Counted from the first letter of the stretch, positions 48,854 through 58,710 are shown. The stretch is DNA of 64,000 nucleotides from JASHPR01 sp963739645 (GCA_963739645.1 CAVUBM010000060.1:124001-188000); one strand, 5' to 3'. Program-made: numbers and translations. Notes: generated by a model not told the origin, from the letters alone.

Positions 48854-49711
48854 ATGGCCACCATCGCCGCGGTCATCGCATCCACCCATCACCCCTTCTA
48901 CTACAGGGCCAGCACCAGCACCGGCGAGGACCGGCCGCCGTTCGCCGACGAGTGGCAGGCCAAGATCGAGTCCTTCCGCGAGACCCTGACCCGGGCCAGG
49001 CCCGACATCCTGGTCATGGTCGGCAGCGACCACTTCCACCAGCTCTGGCTGGACAACATGCCGCAGTTCCTCATCGGCAAGGCCCCGGTCTACGACGCGA
49101 ACTTCTTCAACGAGGAGCGCGAGTTCGGGCTGCCGCGGATGGTGCTGCCCGGCCACGAAGAGCTGTCCGGCTTCCTGCTCCGGGAGGGCATCGACGCCGG
49201 CTTCGACCTCGCGTTCAGCAACGAGCTGCGGGTGGATCACAGCATCACGTGCCCGATCATCACCCTGCGGCCCCAGGCCGACCTGCCGATCGTGCCCGTG
49301 TACACCAACATCTTCGCGCCGCCCATGCCGCAGCCCAGCCGGTTCGTGGCGCTGGGGAAGGCGCTCCGGCAGCTGGTGGAGGCCTGGCCGAGCGACCAGC
49401 GCGTCGCGATCATCGGCACCGGGCACCTGTCGCTCGAGCTCGGCGGCCCGCGCCAGTTCGGCCCGCACGGCCCGGACCCCGAGTTCGACCGCAAGGCGGT
49501 CGAGTGGATCGCCACCGGTGACCTGAAGTCGGCCCTGGCCGAGGTGAGCCTGGACAGCCTGTGGTCGCCGGGCAACGCGACCCACGGGTTCATGGACTTC
49601 ATGCTGATGATGGGCGCCGCGGGCGAGAACGTGCCCGCCGACTACACCGACTCGCTCGACCTGTTCCACACCATGGAGGCGTACTTCACCTGGTACCCGG
49701 AGGGGACATGA
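48854..49711 (+). CDS. Class III extradiol ring-cleavage dioxygenase, catalytic (LigB) subunit
   Basis: 285 residues. LigB-type iron ligands and second-sphere histidines are visible in STHHPFYY, VGSDHFHQLW and IGTGHLSLEL. It opens catechol-type rings using Fe(II) and O2. The following small LigA-type gene overlaps by four bases, as in two-subunit protocatechuate 4,5-dioxygenases. Neighbouring IclR and CoA-transferase genes fit aromatic acid degradation. Confidence 0.9.
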   Translation: MATIAAVIASTHHPFYYRASTSTGEDRPPFADEWQAKIESFRETLTRARPDILVMVGSDHFHQLWLDNMPQFLIGKAPVYDANFFNEEREFGLPRMVLPGHEELSGFLLREGIDAGFDLAFSNELRVDHSITCPIITLRPQADLPIVPVYTNIFAPPMPQPSRFVALGKALRQLVEAWPSDQRVAIIGTGHLSLELGGPRQFGPHGPDPEFDRKAVEWIATGDLKSALAEVSLDSLWSPGNATHGFMDFMLMMGAAGENVPADYTDSLDLFHTMEAYFTWYPEGT

Positions 49712-50070
49712 GCAAGTACCTGCTGAACAAGTTCCTCTTTACCGTCGACCGGGACCCCGAGCTGGTCGAGCGTTACCGGGAGGACCCGCGCGGCACCGTG
49801 GCCTGGTGGGAGGCGGAGCAGGCCAACGTCATCCTGAACTGCCACCGGGGGGAGCAGAGCACCTGGCTGGCGTTTGACGATTCCGAACGCGAAGCGCTCC
49901 GGGCTCATGACTACCCCAGGCTGTTCGAGCTCGGGGCGCATCCGTTCCTGACGCTCACGCTGTTCATCGCGCTGTTCGAGCGGGACTACGCCGAGCCGCT
50001 GGCGTTCCAGCGCGAGTACGCCACCCGGCTCAGCCACTGGCAGCTGCCCTACCCCGACATCGCCACCTGA
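49708..50070 (+). CDS. Extradiol dioxygenase small (LigA-like) subunit
   Basis: 120 residues; ATG 49708 overlaps the LigB stop, with GGAGGGG upstream. LNKFLFTVDRDPELVERYRE and SEREALRAHDYPRLFELGAHPFL (quoted in part) match the alpha chain of protocatechuate 4,5-dioxygenase (LigA/PCA_LigA), which caps the LigB active site. The stop overlaps a CTGAGCTCAG palindrome. Confidence 0.87.
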   Translation: MSKYLLNKFLFTVDRDPELVERYREDPRGTVAWWEAEQANVILNCHRGEQSTWLAFDDSEREALRAHDYPRLFELGAHPFLTLTLFIALFERDYAEPLAFQREYATRLSHWQLPYPDIAT

Positions 50071-50072
50071 GC

Positions 50073-50515
50073 TCAGGCCGGCCAGCGGCGCTGCGAGGCG
50101 TCGTAGTCGTCCAGCCGCCAGGCCATCGCCGAGGCGGGCCTGATCGCGTAGACGACGTCGAAGTCCGGGTCGGCGCTCGGCAGGTACGGCTGGTCCTCCG
50201 GCCGGGTGTACTTCGCGTCGAGCGCCGCGACCACGTCAGGGACCGCGGCCGGCGGCCCGAGATCCTCGGCCACCCCGCGCACGATCAGCACGTCCTCGCC
50301 GCTCTCCAGGTGCACGACGACCCGCGGGTCGGCCGCGAGGTTGCGCGCCTTGACCGTGCGCGCTCGCTGTACAGGTGCAGCGTCCCGCCGGTCACGACGC
50401 CCCACACCGGCGCCGCGTGCGGGGCACCCGACGGGGTGGTCGTGCCCAGCCAGTAACTGCGCGCCGGGGCGAGCCGCCCGGCCACCTCACCCCACGTCAT
50501 CGCGCGATCGGCCAT
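50073..50515 (-). CDS. Pyridoxamine-phosphate-oxidase-fold protein (PPOX class), one frameshift
   Basis: About 147 residues from ATG 50515 (MADRAMTWGEVAGRL). SYWLGTTTPSGAPHAAPVWGV is the split-barrel flavin-binding start; after a frame change near 50365, KARNLAADPRVVVHLESG follows. Actinobacterial members often use F420. Function unknown. Confidence 0.8.
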
Positions 50516-50557
50516 GCGCCGATGATGGCACCGCCGGCGCACCTGCACCCGCTTGCT

Positions 50558-50629
50558 CATGATCCAGTGCCGAAAACCCCCACCCGCCTCCCCATTCCCC
50601 TCCATTGCGGGTTTCGTCGCCGGATCATG
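50558..50629. repeat. REP-like palindrome upstream of the ornithine-cyclodeaminase-like gene
   Basis: Outer arms CATGATCC (50558) and GGATCATG (ending 50629) with further interrupted pairing CGAAAACCC/GGGTTTCG enclose a C-rich loop. It resembles the terminator-like palindrome at 51691-51743, which also starts CATGATCC and includes AAACC. It lies between divergent genes. Confidence 0.55.
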
Positions 50630-50703
50630 GAAATGCGCTTTCGGGTACGGCACGCTCAAGGGTCGGTGCCTCGATATTGCTCGGACACCGACTGGGAGGG
50701 ATC

Positions 50704-51687
50704 ATGCTCGTTCTTTCTGCCGCGGAGATCGACGCTCTGCTTGACCTTGACGCGCTCGTCGACGCGGTACGGGCCGCGATGATCGATCTGAGTGCGGGCC
50801 GGGTGTCGATGCCAGCCCCGGGTGGCGGCGCTGATCCCTGAGCAGGACGCGCTGCTGGCCGCGATGCCCGCCTACCTGCCGTCGGCCGGCGCGCTGTCCA
50901 GCAAGCTGGTCACCCTGTTCCCGCGGAACCGGGACTGCCCGACCCACCAGGCGCTGATCTGCTGCTTTGATCCCGCCACCGGCACTCCCGTGGCCGCTGA
51001 TGGACGGGACCAGCGTGACCGCGGCCCGTACCGCCGCCGGATCGGCGCTGGCCACCCGGCTGCTCGCCCGGCCGGGCGCCCGCGAGGTCGCGGTGATCGG
51101 GACCGGGGTGCAGGCCGACGTCTCACGCCCGGGCGCTGGCGCGCCTGCCCGGCGTGCACACGGTGCGGATCGCCGGGCGAGATCCGGGGAAGGCCCAGGC
51201 CCTGGCGGCCAAGCTCGCCGCCGGCGGCGTCCCGGCGCAGGCCGCCGACTCGGTCGAGGCCGCCGTGCGGTGGGCCGACATCGTCAGCACCACCACCCAC
51301 GCCGCGCACCCGGTGCTGCGCCGCGAGTGGCTGCAACCGGGCACCCACGTCAACTCGGTCGGCTACAACACCAGCGGCGAAGGCGAGCTCGACACCGCGA
51401 CCATCCAGGACGCGCTGCTCGTCGTCGAGTCCCGCGCGTCGGCGCTGGCCCCGCCGCCCTCCGGCGCGGTCGAGCTGAACCGGGCGATCGCGGACGGGGC
51501 CATCGACGCCAGCCACGTCGCGGCCGAGCTCGGCGAGATCGCCGCGGGCCTGGCCCCGGGCCGGACCAGCGACACGCAGCTGACGCTCTACAAGTCCGTC
51601 GGCGTCGCGGTCCAGGACGCGGCCGCCGCCGCCCTGATCCTGGCCTCCGCCCAGCAGCAGGGCGTGGGCACCCGCGTCACGCTCTGA
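50704..51687 (+). CDS. Ornithine cyclodeaminase/mu-crystallin family protein (about three frameshifts)
   Basis: About 328 residues from ATG 50704 (MLVLSAAEIDALLDLDALV). SSKLVTLFPRN, MDGTSVTAARTAAGSALATR, EVAVIGTGVQA (NAD(P) site), WADIVSTTTHAAHPVL and HVNSVGYNT follow in different frames with breaks near 50815, 50990 and 51120. The family reduces imines or cyclodeaminates amino acids. Flanked on both sides by related palindromes. Confidence 0.85.
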
Positions 51688-51690
51688 TTC

Positions 51691-51743
51691 CATGATCCCG
51701 GACCCAAACCCACGGCATACGTTGGTTTCGGTCCGGGATCATG
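51691..51743. terminator. Long-stem hairpin between convergent genes, probable bidirectional terminator
   Basis: CATGATCCCGGACC pairs perfectly with GGTCCGGGATCATG, extended by AAACC/GGTTT with one mismatch (20 of 22 pairs). It begins 3 bases after the ornithine-cyclodeaminase-like stop and 60 bases before the end of the convergent gene. No long T-run, as usual in high-GC actinobacteria. Confidence 0.7.
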
Positions 51744-51803
51744 AAACGGCGGGACCGAGTGGGGTGCTGCGTGTGGCGGGCGGTGGTGGTGGGGTGCGAC
51801 GGG

Positions 51804-52333
51804 CTACTTGCGGCGGCGGAGGTACATGCGCTCGTCCAGGCGCCAGGTCTGGCGGTCGTCCTCGGACACCTCACCGGTCCAGAGGGCGGAGTCCGGGGTG
51901 ATGTCGCGGAAGCCCCAGCGTTCCATCGGGTCGTCGTCGAGCCCGTCCAGGACGATGTTGTCGCCGTCGCGGCGGCCGATGAAGCGGCGGACCCGGCCGT
52001 TGAGCGGGTCGATCCAGGTGGACCGCCACGCCCCGAGCGACGGGTCGTAGAAGCGCACGGTCGTGCCGTGGAACGGCCGCAGCCCGGCCGGCACCGGCCC
52101 GGACGGCACCCGCCAGACGTCCTGCACGGCCCGCCCGTCCAGAACCCACCCGAAGTGCAGCTCGCCGGTCATCGTGGCGGGCTGCCCGTCGGAGTCGGTG
52201 CCGTGCCATTCGACGTCCCAGGCGCCGACGAAACGGCCGAACAGGTCCGAGGTCCGCGGCGCGGCCAGGATCGGGACCCGCCGGCGAGCAGGGCCGCGGC
52301 CAGGTCATCGGGCCGGCCTGCTGGAGAGGTCAT
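51804..52333 (-). CDS. Conserved hypothetical protein, DUF1579-like (one frameshift)
   Basis: About 176 residues from ATG 52333 (MTSPAGRPDDLAAALLAGG); the frame changes near 52278 and continues RTSDLFGRFVGAWDVEW, MTGELHFGWVLDGRAVQDV and RFYDPSLGAWRSTWIDP. The lipocalin-like pattern with GAWDVEWHG at the start recalls DUF1579 proteins. Function unknown. Confidence 0.72.
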
Positions 52334-52475
52334 GCACGTAACCATACGCAGATGGGGTAGTGCGCACTGGTGAGCCGGGTTCGCGGCGCCGGCGAGGGAG
52401 TTCGGGCCGGGGGCAGCGATGAGTTTCCGGCGCGGCGCGGGTCAGAACCAGGCAAGCGAACGCGAGGAGGATCCA

Positions 52476-52958
52476 GTGACCGACAAGGGATTTATCACCT
52501 GCCTGTGGTTCGACGACAACGGCGAAGAGGCAGCGAACTACTACATGAACATCTTCCCCGACTCCAAGCCCGGCCGGGTCAGCCACTACCCCGAGGGCGG
52601 GATGGGCCAGCCCGGCGCGGTCATGGCCGTCGAGTTCGAGATCAACGGCCAGAAGTTCCTCGCGCTGAACGGCGGGAAGCAGGACTTCGGGTTCAACGAG
52701 TCGATCTCGTTCCAGGTCATGTGCGCGGACCAGGACGAGGTCGACTACTACTGGAGCAGGCTGTCCGACGGCGGGCGGGAGGTCGCCTGCGGCTGGGTCA
52801 CGGACAAGTACGGCGTGTCCTGGCAGGTCGTCCCCGGCGTGCTCCTCGACATGATCAGCGACGCCGACCCGGCGAAGGCCGGGCGGGTCACCGAGGCGAT
52901 GCTCAAGATGACCAAGTTCGACGTCGCGGAGATTGAGCGGGCGTACGCGGGGGAGTAA
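52476..52958 (+). CDS. VOC-superfamily protein (PhnB/3-demethylubiquinone methyltransferase-like)
   Basis: 160 residues from GTG 52476, with GAGGAGG 5 bases upstream deciding the start over an earlier ATG. ITCLWFDDNGEEAANYYMNI and DKYGVSWQVVPGVLLDMI are signatures of the PhnB-like glyoxalase fold. Such proteins bind small ligands or antibiotics; no specific role can be assigned. It stands alone. Confidence 0.9.
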   Translation: MTDKGFITCLWFDDNGEEAANYYMNIFPDSKPGRVSHYPEGGMGQPGAVMAVEFEINGQKFLALNGGKQDFGFNESISFQVMCADQDEVDYYWSRLSDGGREVACGWVTDKYGVSWQVVPGVLLDMISDADPAKAGRVTEAMLKMTKFDVAEIERAYAGE

Positions 52959-53115
52959 GGCTCTCCGTGGAGACGCGGGAGCCCGGTCCGATCGGGTTCG
53001 CATGGGTGAACGGCCGGCGGTAGCCAGGTGAATTTTTCGGATATGTTTTCGAGATTCATGGGCGCCGTCGGCGTCTCCGTGCGCCGTGACCGCGATAGAA
53101 TGTAGGCGTTGGTCC

Positions 53116-53134
53116 TGCCCGCAGGTTGCGGGCA
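53116..53134. promoter_or_regulatory. Perfect inverted repeat upstream of egtA
   Basis: TGCCCGCA-ggt-TGCGGGCA lies 90 bases before the egtA ATG and about 20 bases after a TAGAAT hexamer (53093 region). It could be a regulator site or a leader hairpin. The rest of 52959-53223 holds no gene. Confidence 0.45.
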
Positions 53135-53223
53135 AAACTGAGGACGGCTGCAGTTCGGTCGCCCCCGCACCGACCCGCGGCGGACAGACGTCAGTCCGCC
53201 GGCCCGGACCTGGAGGGGTCGTC

Positions 53224-54530
53224 ATGGCTGTTCCTGCATGCTTCAGTCGAGCGCGCCATTCGACCAGGCCGAACCCCTGACCGTCGACACGGCCTACGCC
53301 CGGTCGCACCAGGCTGCGCTCGTCCCGTCGGTGGTCGGCGCGGTCGGCCTGGAGCTCGAGAGCCCACCTGGTGGACCTGGACGCGGTGGCCGACCGGGTG
53401 GCCTGGGACCGGGTCGACCCGATGCCGGGCCCGGTCTGCACCGCCGCCGGGCGCAGCGCGGTCACGCTCGAGCCCGGCGGCCAGCTGGAGCTGTCCGGGC
53501 CGCCGTCGCCCGACATCGTGAGCACGCGTCAGCGAGCTGCGCCTGGACGCGGCAGCGCACCCGGCTGGCACTGGCTGACCTCGGGCTCGGCATCGCCCAC
53601 GCGGGCGCCGACCCGCTCCGGCCGTCCCAGCGGGTCAACCCGCGGCCGCGGTACCGCGCCATGGAGGAGCACTACGCCGCCACCGGCCGGGCGAGCCCGG
53701 CGCGGTGATGATGAACTCCACCGCGGCGATGCAGGTGAACCTCGCAGGCCGGGCCGGAACGCGGGTGGCCGGAGCGGGTCGCCCGCGCGCACCGGCTCGG
53801 GCCGACGCATGGTGGCGATCTCCGCCAGCTCGCCCTGGCTGCACGGCCGCGACACCGGCTGGAAGTCGGCCCGGCAGCGGGCCTGGAGCGGCCTGGACGC
53901 GCGGGCGTGCGGCCCGGTGCCCGGCTGCGTCGCGCCGGACACGGACGCCGACGACGGCCTCGACCCCGCCTCGGCCTGGGCCCGGTACGCCCTGCGCGGC
54001 CCCGGTCGTCGTTCGTCCGCACCGAGCGGGACGACGTGACGGCCGTGCGCACGCCGGTCCCGTTCGAGCAGTGGGCCAGCGGCGCGGTCCGGCTGGGCGG
54101 CCGGACCCCGACGACCGCCGACCTCGACACCCACCTGACCACGCTGTTCCCGCCGGTCCGGCTGCGCGGCTACCTGGAGCTGCGCTACCTCGACATGAGC
54201 CGCGCCGCGGTGGTGGCCGGCCATCGCCGCGGTGGTCACCACGCTGATGGATGACCCGGTCGCGGCCGACCAGGCCACCGAGGCCACCGAGCAGACGGCC
54301 GCGCTCTGGACCACGGCGGCCCGGCGCGGGCTGGCCGACGCCGCGCTCGCCGACTCCGCCCGCCGCTGCGTCGGCGATCGCGGCCGAGCGGGTTCCCGCC
54401 GCAGCTCGGCTCCGCGGTCGCCGACCTGGCCGAGCTCGTCGAGTCCGGCCGTTGCCCGGGTGACCTGCTGGCCGAGCGCATCGACGAGATCGGACCCCAC
54501 GCCGCATTCGAGGAGCTAGCTCATGCATGA
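53224..54530 (+). CDS. egtA: Glutamate-cysteine ligase EgtA (several frameshifts)
   Basis: First enzyme of actinobacterial ergothioneine synthesis, making gamma-glutamylcysteine. ATG 53224 has GGAGGGG upstream, though the homologous reading starts in the adjacent frame (ARSHQAALVPSVVGAVGLELE). Pieces in order: HLVDLDAVADRVAWDRVDP, LGIAHAGADPLRPSQRVNPR, YRAMEEHYAATGRA, MMNSTAAMQVNL, FEQWASGAVRLG, RGYLELRYLDM and a C-terminal DLLAERIDEIGPHAAFEEL. All match EgtA-type ligases of about 430 residues. The stop overlaps egtB by 8 bases. Confidence 0.85.
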
Positions 54531-55803
54531 CGACGTCGTCCGCGATCTCGAGCGCGCCCGCGCGCGCACGCTCGAGCTCACCGACCTGGACGAGCCGACG
54601 CTGGTGGCCCAGCACGACCCGCTGATGAGCCCGCTGGTCTGGGATCTCGCCCACATCGGCCAGCAGGAGGAGCTGTGGCTGCTGCGCGGCGGCGACCCGG
54701 ACCGGCCGGGCATGCTGCCCCCCGACGTGGACTCGCTGTACGACGCGTTCAAGCACCGCCGGGCCGACCGTCCGACGCTGCCGCTGCTGCCGCCGGTTGA
54801 GGCGCGCGCCTACGACCACGAGGTCCGCGGCCGGGTCCTCGACCTGCTCGAGCGCACCCCCGACGAGGACCTGTTCACCGCGGGCATGGTCGTCCAGCAC
54901 GAGGAGCAGCACGACGAGACCATGCTCGCCACGCTGCAGCTGCGCCAGGGACCGCCGGTGCTGCTCGCGCGGCAGCCGCTGCCGCCGGGCCGGCCGGTCG
55001 ACGGGCGACCGTGTGTTCGTGGCCGGCGGCCCGTTCGTGCTCGGCGTGGACGCGGTCACCGAGCCGTTCTCGCTCGACAACGAGCGGCCCGCGCACACCG
55101 TCGACGTCGCCCCGTTCTGGATCGGGCGGGTCGCCGGTCAGCAACCGGCAGTGGCGCGAGTTCATCGCCGACGGCGGCTACGACCGGCCGCGACCTGTGG
55201 TCGGCGCGCGGCTGGGAGCACCGGGTCGAGGCCGGACTGGAGCGGCCGAAGTTCTGGACCGCCGACGGCACCCGGCGGCGGTTCGGCATCGAGGAGGACG
55301 TGCCGCCCGACGAGCCGGTCCAGCACGTCTGCTACTTCGAGGCCGAGGCGTTCGCGAGCCTGGGCGGGCGCGCGGCTGCCGACCGAGATCGAGTGGGAGA
55401 AGGCCTGCGCCTGGGATCCCGCCACGCGCAGCCCGGCGGGCCTGGCCGTGGGGGTCGCAGCCGCCCACCGCCGGACCGGGCCAACCTCGGCGGCACCGCG
55501 CTGCGGCCAGCCCCGGTCGGCGCCTACCCGGCCGGCGCGTCGGCCTACGGCGCCGAGCAGATGATCGGTGACGTGTGGGAGTGGACGTCGTCGGACTTCG
55601 TCGCCGTGGCCGGGGTTCGTGCCGATGATCTACCGCGCCTACAGCGAGCCGTTCTTCGGCGGCGACTACAAGGTGCTGCGCGGCGGCTCGTGGGCGGTGG
55701 CCCCGTCGACGATCCGGCCCTCGTTCCGCAACTGGGATCACCCGATCCGGCGGCAGATCTTCACCGGCGAGCTGGCCTGGGAGCTGCGCGCTGGGACGCC
55801 TGA
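54523..55803 (+). CDS. egtB: Ergothioneine sulfoxide synthase EgtB (several frameshifts)
   Basis: About 426 residues. The N-terminal DinB-like iron-binding domain is intact: VWDLAHIGQQEELWLLR and QHEEQHDETMLATLQLR supply the histidines. The C-terminal FGE-type domain is split over many frames: FVLGVDAVTEPFSLDNE, SNRQWREFIADGGY, RLPTEIEWEKA, EQMIGDVWEWTSSDF, FFGGDYKVLRGGSW. The frame sequence indicates mostly single-base insertions (about seven between 55000 and 55800). The enzyme joins gamma-glutamylcysteine and hercynine with O2. Located between egtA and egtC. Confidence 0.88.
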   Translation: MHDDVVRDLERARARTLELTDLDEPTLVAQHDPLMSPLVWDLAHIGQQEELWLLRGGDPDRPGMLPPDVDSLYDAFKHRRADRPTLPLLPPVEARAYDHEVRGRVLDLLERTPDEDLFTAGMVVQHEEQHDETMLATLQLRQGPPVLLARQPLPPGRPVDGRPCVRGRRPVRARRGRGHRAVLARQRAARAHRRRRPVLDRAGRRSATGSGASSSPTAATTGRDLWSARGWEHRVEAGLERPKFWTADGTRRRFGIEEDVPPDEPVQHVCYFEAEAFASLGGRAAADRDRVGEGLRLGSRHAQPGGPGRGGRSRPPPDRANLGGTALRPAPVGAYPAGASAYGAEQMIGDVWEWTSSDFVAVAGVRADDLPRLQRAVLRRRLQGAARRLVGGGPVDDPALVPQLGSPDPAADLHRRAGLGAARWDA

Positions 55804-55804
55804 C

Positions 55805-56503
55805 GTGTGCCGTCACCTCGCCTGGCTCGGGCGCGCCGCGTTCGCTCGGCTGATCTGGTGCTGCAGCCCGCAACACGGGCTGCTGGTGCAGTCCTACGCC
55901 CCGCGACGGCAGCGTAACGGCCGGATGAACGCTGACGGCTGGGGCGTCGGCTTCTACTGCGGCGTCCCGCCCGAGCCCGCGCGCTGGCGCTCGAACCGGC
56001 CGCTGTGGAGCGATGCGTCGTTCGCGTCGGTGGCGCCGGTGATCTCCTCGACGTGCGTGCTGGCCGCGGTCCGCTCGGCCACGGCCGGGATGCCGGCCGA
56101 CGAGACCGCCGCCGCGCCGTTCCAGTCCGGCCGGTGGCTGCTGTCGCACAACGGCGATCGTCGACCGGGCCGTGCTCGGCCCGCACCCGGCCGCCGAGTC
56201 GGTGTGCGACTCCGCCCAGCTCGCGGCGCACCTGTTCGAGTTCGGCCCGGAGCGGGTGGCCGAGTTCGTCGACCGGTCTGGCCAGGCGCGACCCGGGTGC
56301 CCGGCTCAACCTCCTGCTCACCGACGGCCAGCGGGTCCTGGCCACCCGGTGGCACGACACGCTCAGCGTGCTGCGCACCGACGACGGCATCGTCGTGGCG
56401 AGCGAGCCGTACGACGACGACCCGCGCTGGGCCGACGTGCCCGATCACCATCTCGTCGACGTCACCGCCGACACCGTGACCATCACCGATCTGGAGGCTG
56501 TAA
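55805..56503 (+). CDS. egtC: Gamma-glutamyl hercynylcysteine sulfoxide amidohydrolase EgtC (several frameshifts)
   Basis: About 232 residues. GTG 55805 gives VCRHLAWLG, whose Cys is the N-terminal nucleophile of class II glutamine amidotransferases after processing. NADGWGVGFY, LLSHNG and RLNLLLTDGQRVLATRW follow in several frames. The enzyme removes glutamate from the EgtB product. Near the end the frame runs on into egtD without a stop; the expected TAATG overlap at 56501-56505 suggests one more indel. Confidence 0.85.
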
Positions 56504-57487
56504 TGCCAGCAGAAAACCGCGTCCAGGCTCAGCCCGGCCGGTACCTCGACGCGCTGCGCGCGGACGTGCGGGCGGGTCTCACCGCGACCCCGAAGACGCT
56601 GCCGCCCAAGTACTTCTACGACGCGCGCGGCAGCGAGCTGTTCGACGAGATCACCCGGCTGCCCGAGTACTACCTGACCCGGGCCGAGACCTCGATCCTG
56701 CGAGCAGCGCACGCGGCGCAGATCGCCGAGCTGGCGCGGTGCGAGTCGCTGGTCGAGCTCGGCAGCGGCACGTCGGCCAAGACCCGGCTGCTGCTGCGCG
56801 CGCTGCTCGACGGCGGGACCCTGCGCGAGTTCGTGCCGTTCGACGTCGACCCGGCCGTGCTGACCGACGCCACCGAGCGCGCTGGCCGCGGAGTACCCGG
56901 GCCTGCGGATCGCGCCGTTCGTCGGCGACTTCGACCCGCGATCTCGGCGCCGTTCCGCCACCGAGGGCGCCGCATGATCGTGTTCCTCGGCTCCACAATC
57001 GGCAATCTCGAGCCACAGGCCCGATGCGGCCTTCCTCGACGCAGGTCGGGGCTGCGCTCCGTCCCGGGGATACCTTCCTCCTCGGGACGGACCTGGTCAA
57101 GGACGCCGACCGGCTGCAGCGCGCGTACGACGACGCGGCCGGAGTGACGGCGGAGTTCAACCGCAACGTCCTGCGGGTGGTCAACCGCGAGCTCGGACGC
57201 CGACTTCGCCGTGGACGAGTTCCAGCACGTCGCGCTGTGGGACCCGGCCCAGCGAGTGGATCGAGATGCGGCTGCGGTCGCTGCGCGATCAGCAGGTCAC
57301 GATCAGCGATCTCGACCTGACCGTCGCCTTCGCTGCCGGGGAGGAGATGCGCACGGAGATCTCGGCCAAGTTCCGCCGGGAGCGGATCGAGGCCGAGCTG
57401 GCCGCCGCGGGCATGTGGATGCTGCAGTTCTGGACCGACCCCGGCGGCGACTTCGGCCTGACCCTGGCCCAGTCGGCGTGGGAATAG
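56503..57487 (+). CDS. egtD: Histidine N-alpha-methyltransferase EgtD (several frameshifts)
   Basis: About 327 residues from ATG 56503. TLPPKYFYDARGSELFDEIT, LPEYYLTRAETSIL, LVELGSGTSAKTRLLL (SAM site) and MIVFLGSTIGNLEP are EgtD motifs; after frame changes at about 56885, 56945, 57020 and 57195, MRTEISAKFRRERIEAELAA and the C-terminus LQFWTDPGGDFGLTLAQS complete it. It trimethylates histidine to hercynine. Last gene of egtABCD; no egtE follows. Confidence 0.9.
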
Positions 57488-57623
57488 CCGCCGAGCTAGC
57501 CGTGGTGTGCGCGCTCAGGCGGCTCATGATCCGCGCATACGCGATGACTCCCGCGGTCGTCGCGCGTCTTAGCTACCAGATGTTGTTAGCCAGGATGTCC
57601 GCAGGACGATGGAGGGATGCCTG

Positions 57624-58148
57624 ATGGAGATCATCAATCTGGGGAAGGCGGATGGGCTGCCGCCGGTGGATTGGGCCGCCGTTGCTGAGAAGCTCGCTGC
57701 GGGGCTGGCGCCGGCCCCGGAGGCGGCGAACTCCCGCACGACCTGGCTGTCCACCGTCAACGAGGACGGCAGCCCGCATGTGACCCCGGTCGGTGCCCTG
57801 TGGCTCGACGGCGCGTTCTGGTTCCAGACGGGCGCGGGCACGCGGAAGGGGCGCAACGTCGCGCGCGATCCGCGGTGTTCGGTCGCGGTGTCGATCCGCG
57901 ACGCGGACGTCGTCATCGAGGGTGACGCTACGCGGGTAACCGAGCCGGGCGCAGTGGCGCGTATTGCGAAGGCGTGGGCGGACAACGGCTGGCCGGCCGA
58001 ACCCGACGACAGCGGGTCGGGCATCACTGCCCCATTCAACGCGCCGTCGCTAGGGCCACCGCCGTGGAACGTGTATCGCATTGAGCCACGCTCGGCGATC
58101 GTGGCCTTGGCGGCGGAGCCGGGCGGCCTGACACGCTTCCGGTTCTGA
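57624..58148 (+). CDS. Pyridoxamine-phosphate-oxidase-fold protein
   Basis: 174 residues from ATG 57624, with GGAGGG 7 bases upstream. The split-barrel core reads NSRTTWLSTVNEDGSPHVTP, WFQTGAGTRKGRNVARDPR and VVIEGDATRV, typical of F420- or FMN-dependent PPOX-class reductases in actinobacteria. No frameshift. Not obviously linked to ergothioneine. Confidence 0.9.
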   Translation: MEIINLGKADGLPPVDWAAVAEKLAAGLAPAPEAANSRTTWLSTVNEDGSPHVTPVGALWLDGAFWFQTGAGTRKGRNVARDPRCSVAVSIRDADVVIEGDATRVTEPGAVARIAKAWADNGWPAEPDDSGSGITAPFNAPSLGPPPWNVYRIEPRSAIVALAAEPGGLTRFRF

Positions 58149-58710
58149 CGCTGGCCGGCTTTGGATGTCAGCGTGCCTGGACCTTGGGATGGTCGCGCCA
58201 GGCGGCCATCCGGGCGAAGCCTTCCTCGAACGACTGCAGCGCGCCGGTGTCGTCGGTGCAGTAACCGCAGTACCGGCGCGGACCTGATCCGCGCGCCCGA
58301 CGGCCCTCCTCCGCCTGATCTTCATGGCCGAATGTTCTGGGCGGCTGTGCGCTCAGCCCCGTGCCCTGATCAACCTGGCCTTCAGGGTTGCCCAGGCCCT
58401 AGGAGGTATCCGTCCCTGGTCAGGGGCTGCGCGGTGGCCTACTGTATTGACACAACTGTGAACATCAGCAAGGCGATGCCAGTTTGGGCCCGGGGGGGTT
58501 CTTGTGCCCCTGGCTCTTCCGTGGCGGCACCGCCGAGGGACACGGGGTGGGGGGATCGTGACCGGCGTGGCACTGATCGCCTTCGGCGGGGCCGGACGGG
58601 CAGGCAGGCTCACCGGGCGCTACCGAATCCCCCACTAGCCCAGGGACCGCGGCACTTCGTGCGGTAAGACCCTGAACGGTGACGGTCCCGACTCTAGCTA
58701 ACGGGAGGGA
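58149..58710. other. Intergenic region without a confident gene
   Basis: No frame carries a recognisable protein. It includes a G7 run near 58490 and a short open frame starting GTG near 58558 (VTGVALIAFGGAGRAGRL) that looks like the end of a membrane helix, possibly a broken gene fragment. A GGGAGGGA element at 58703-58710 sits ahead of the following gene. Confidence 0.4.
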
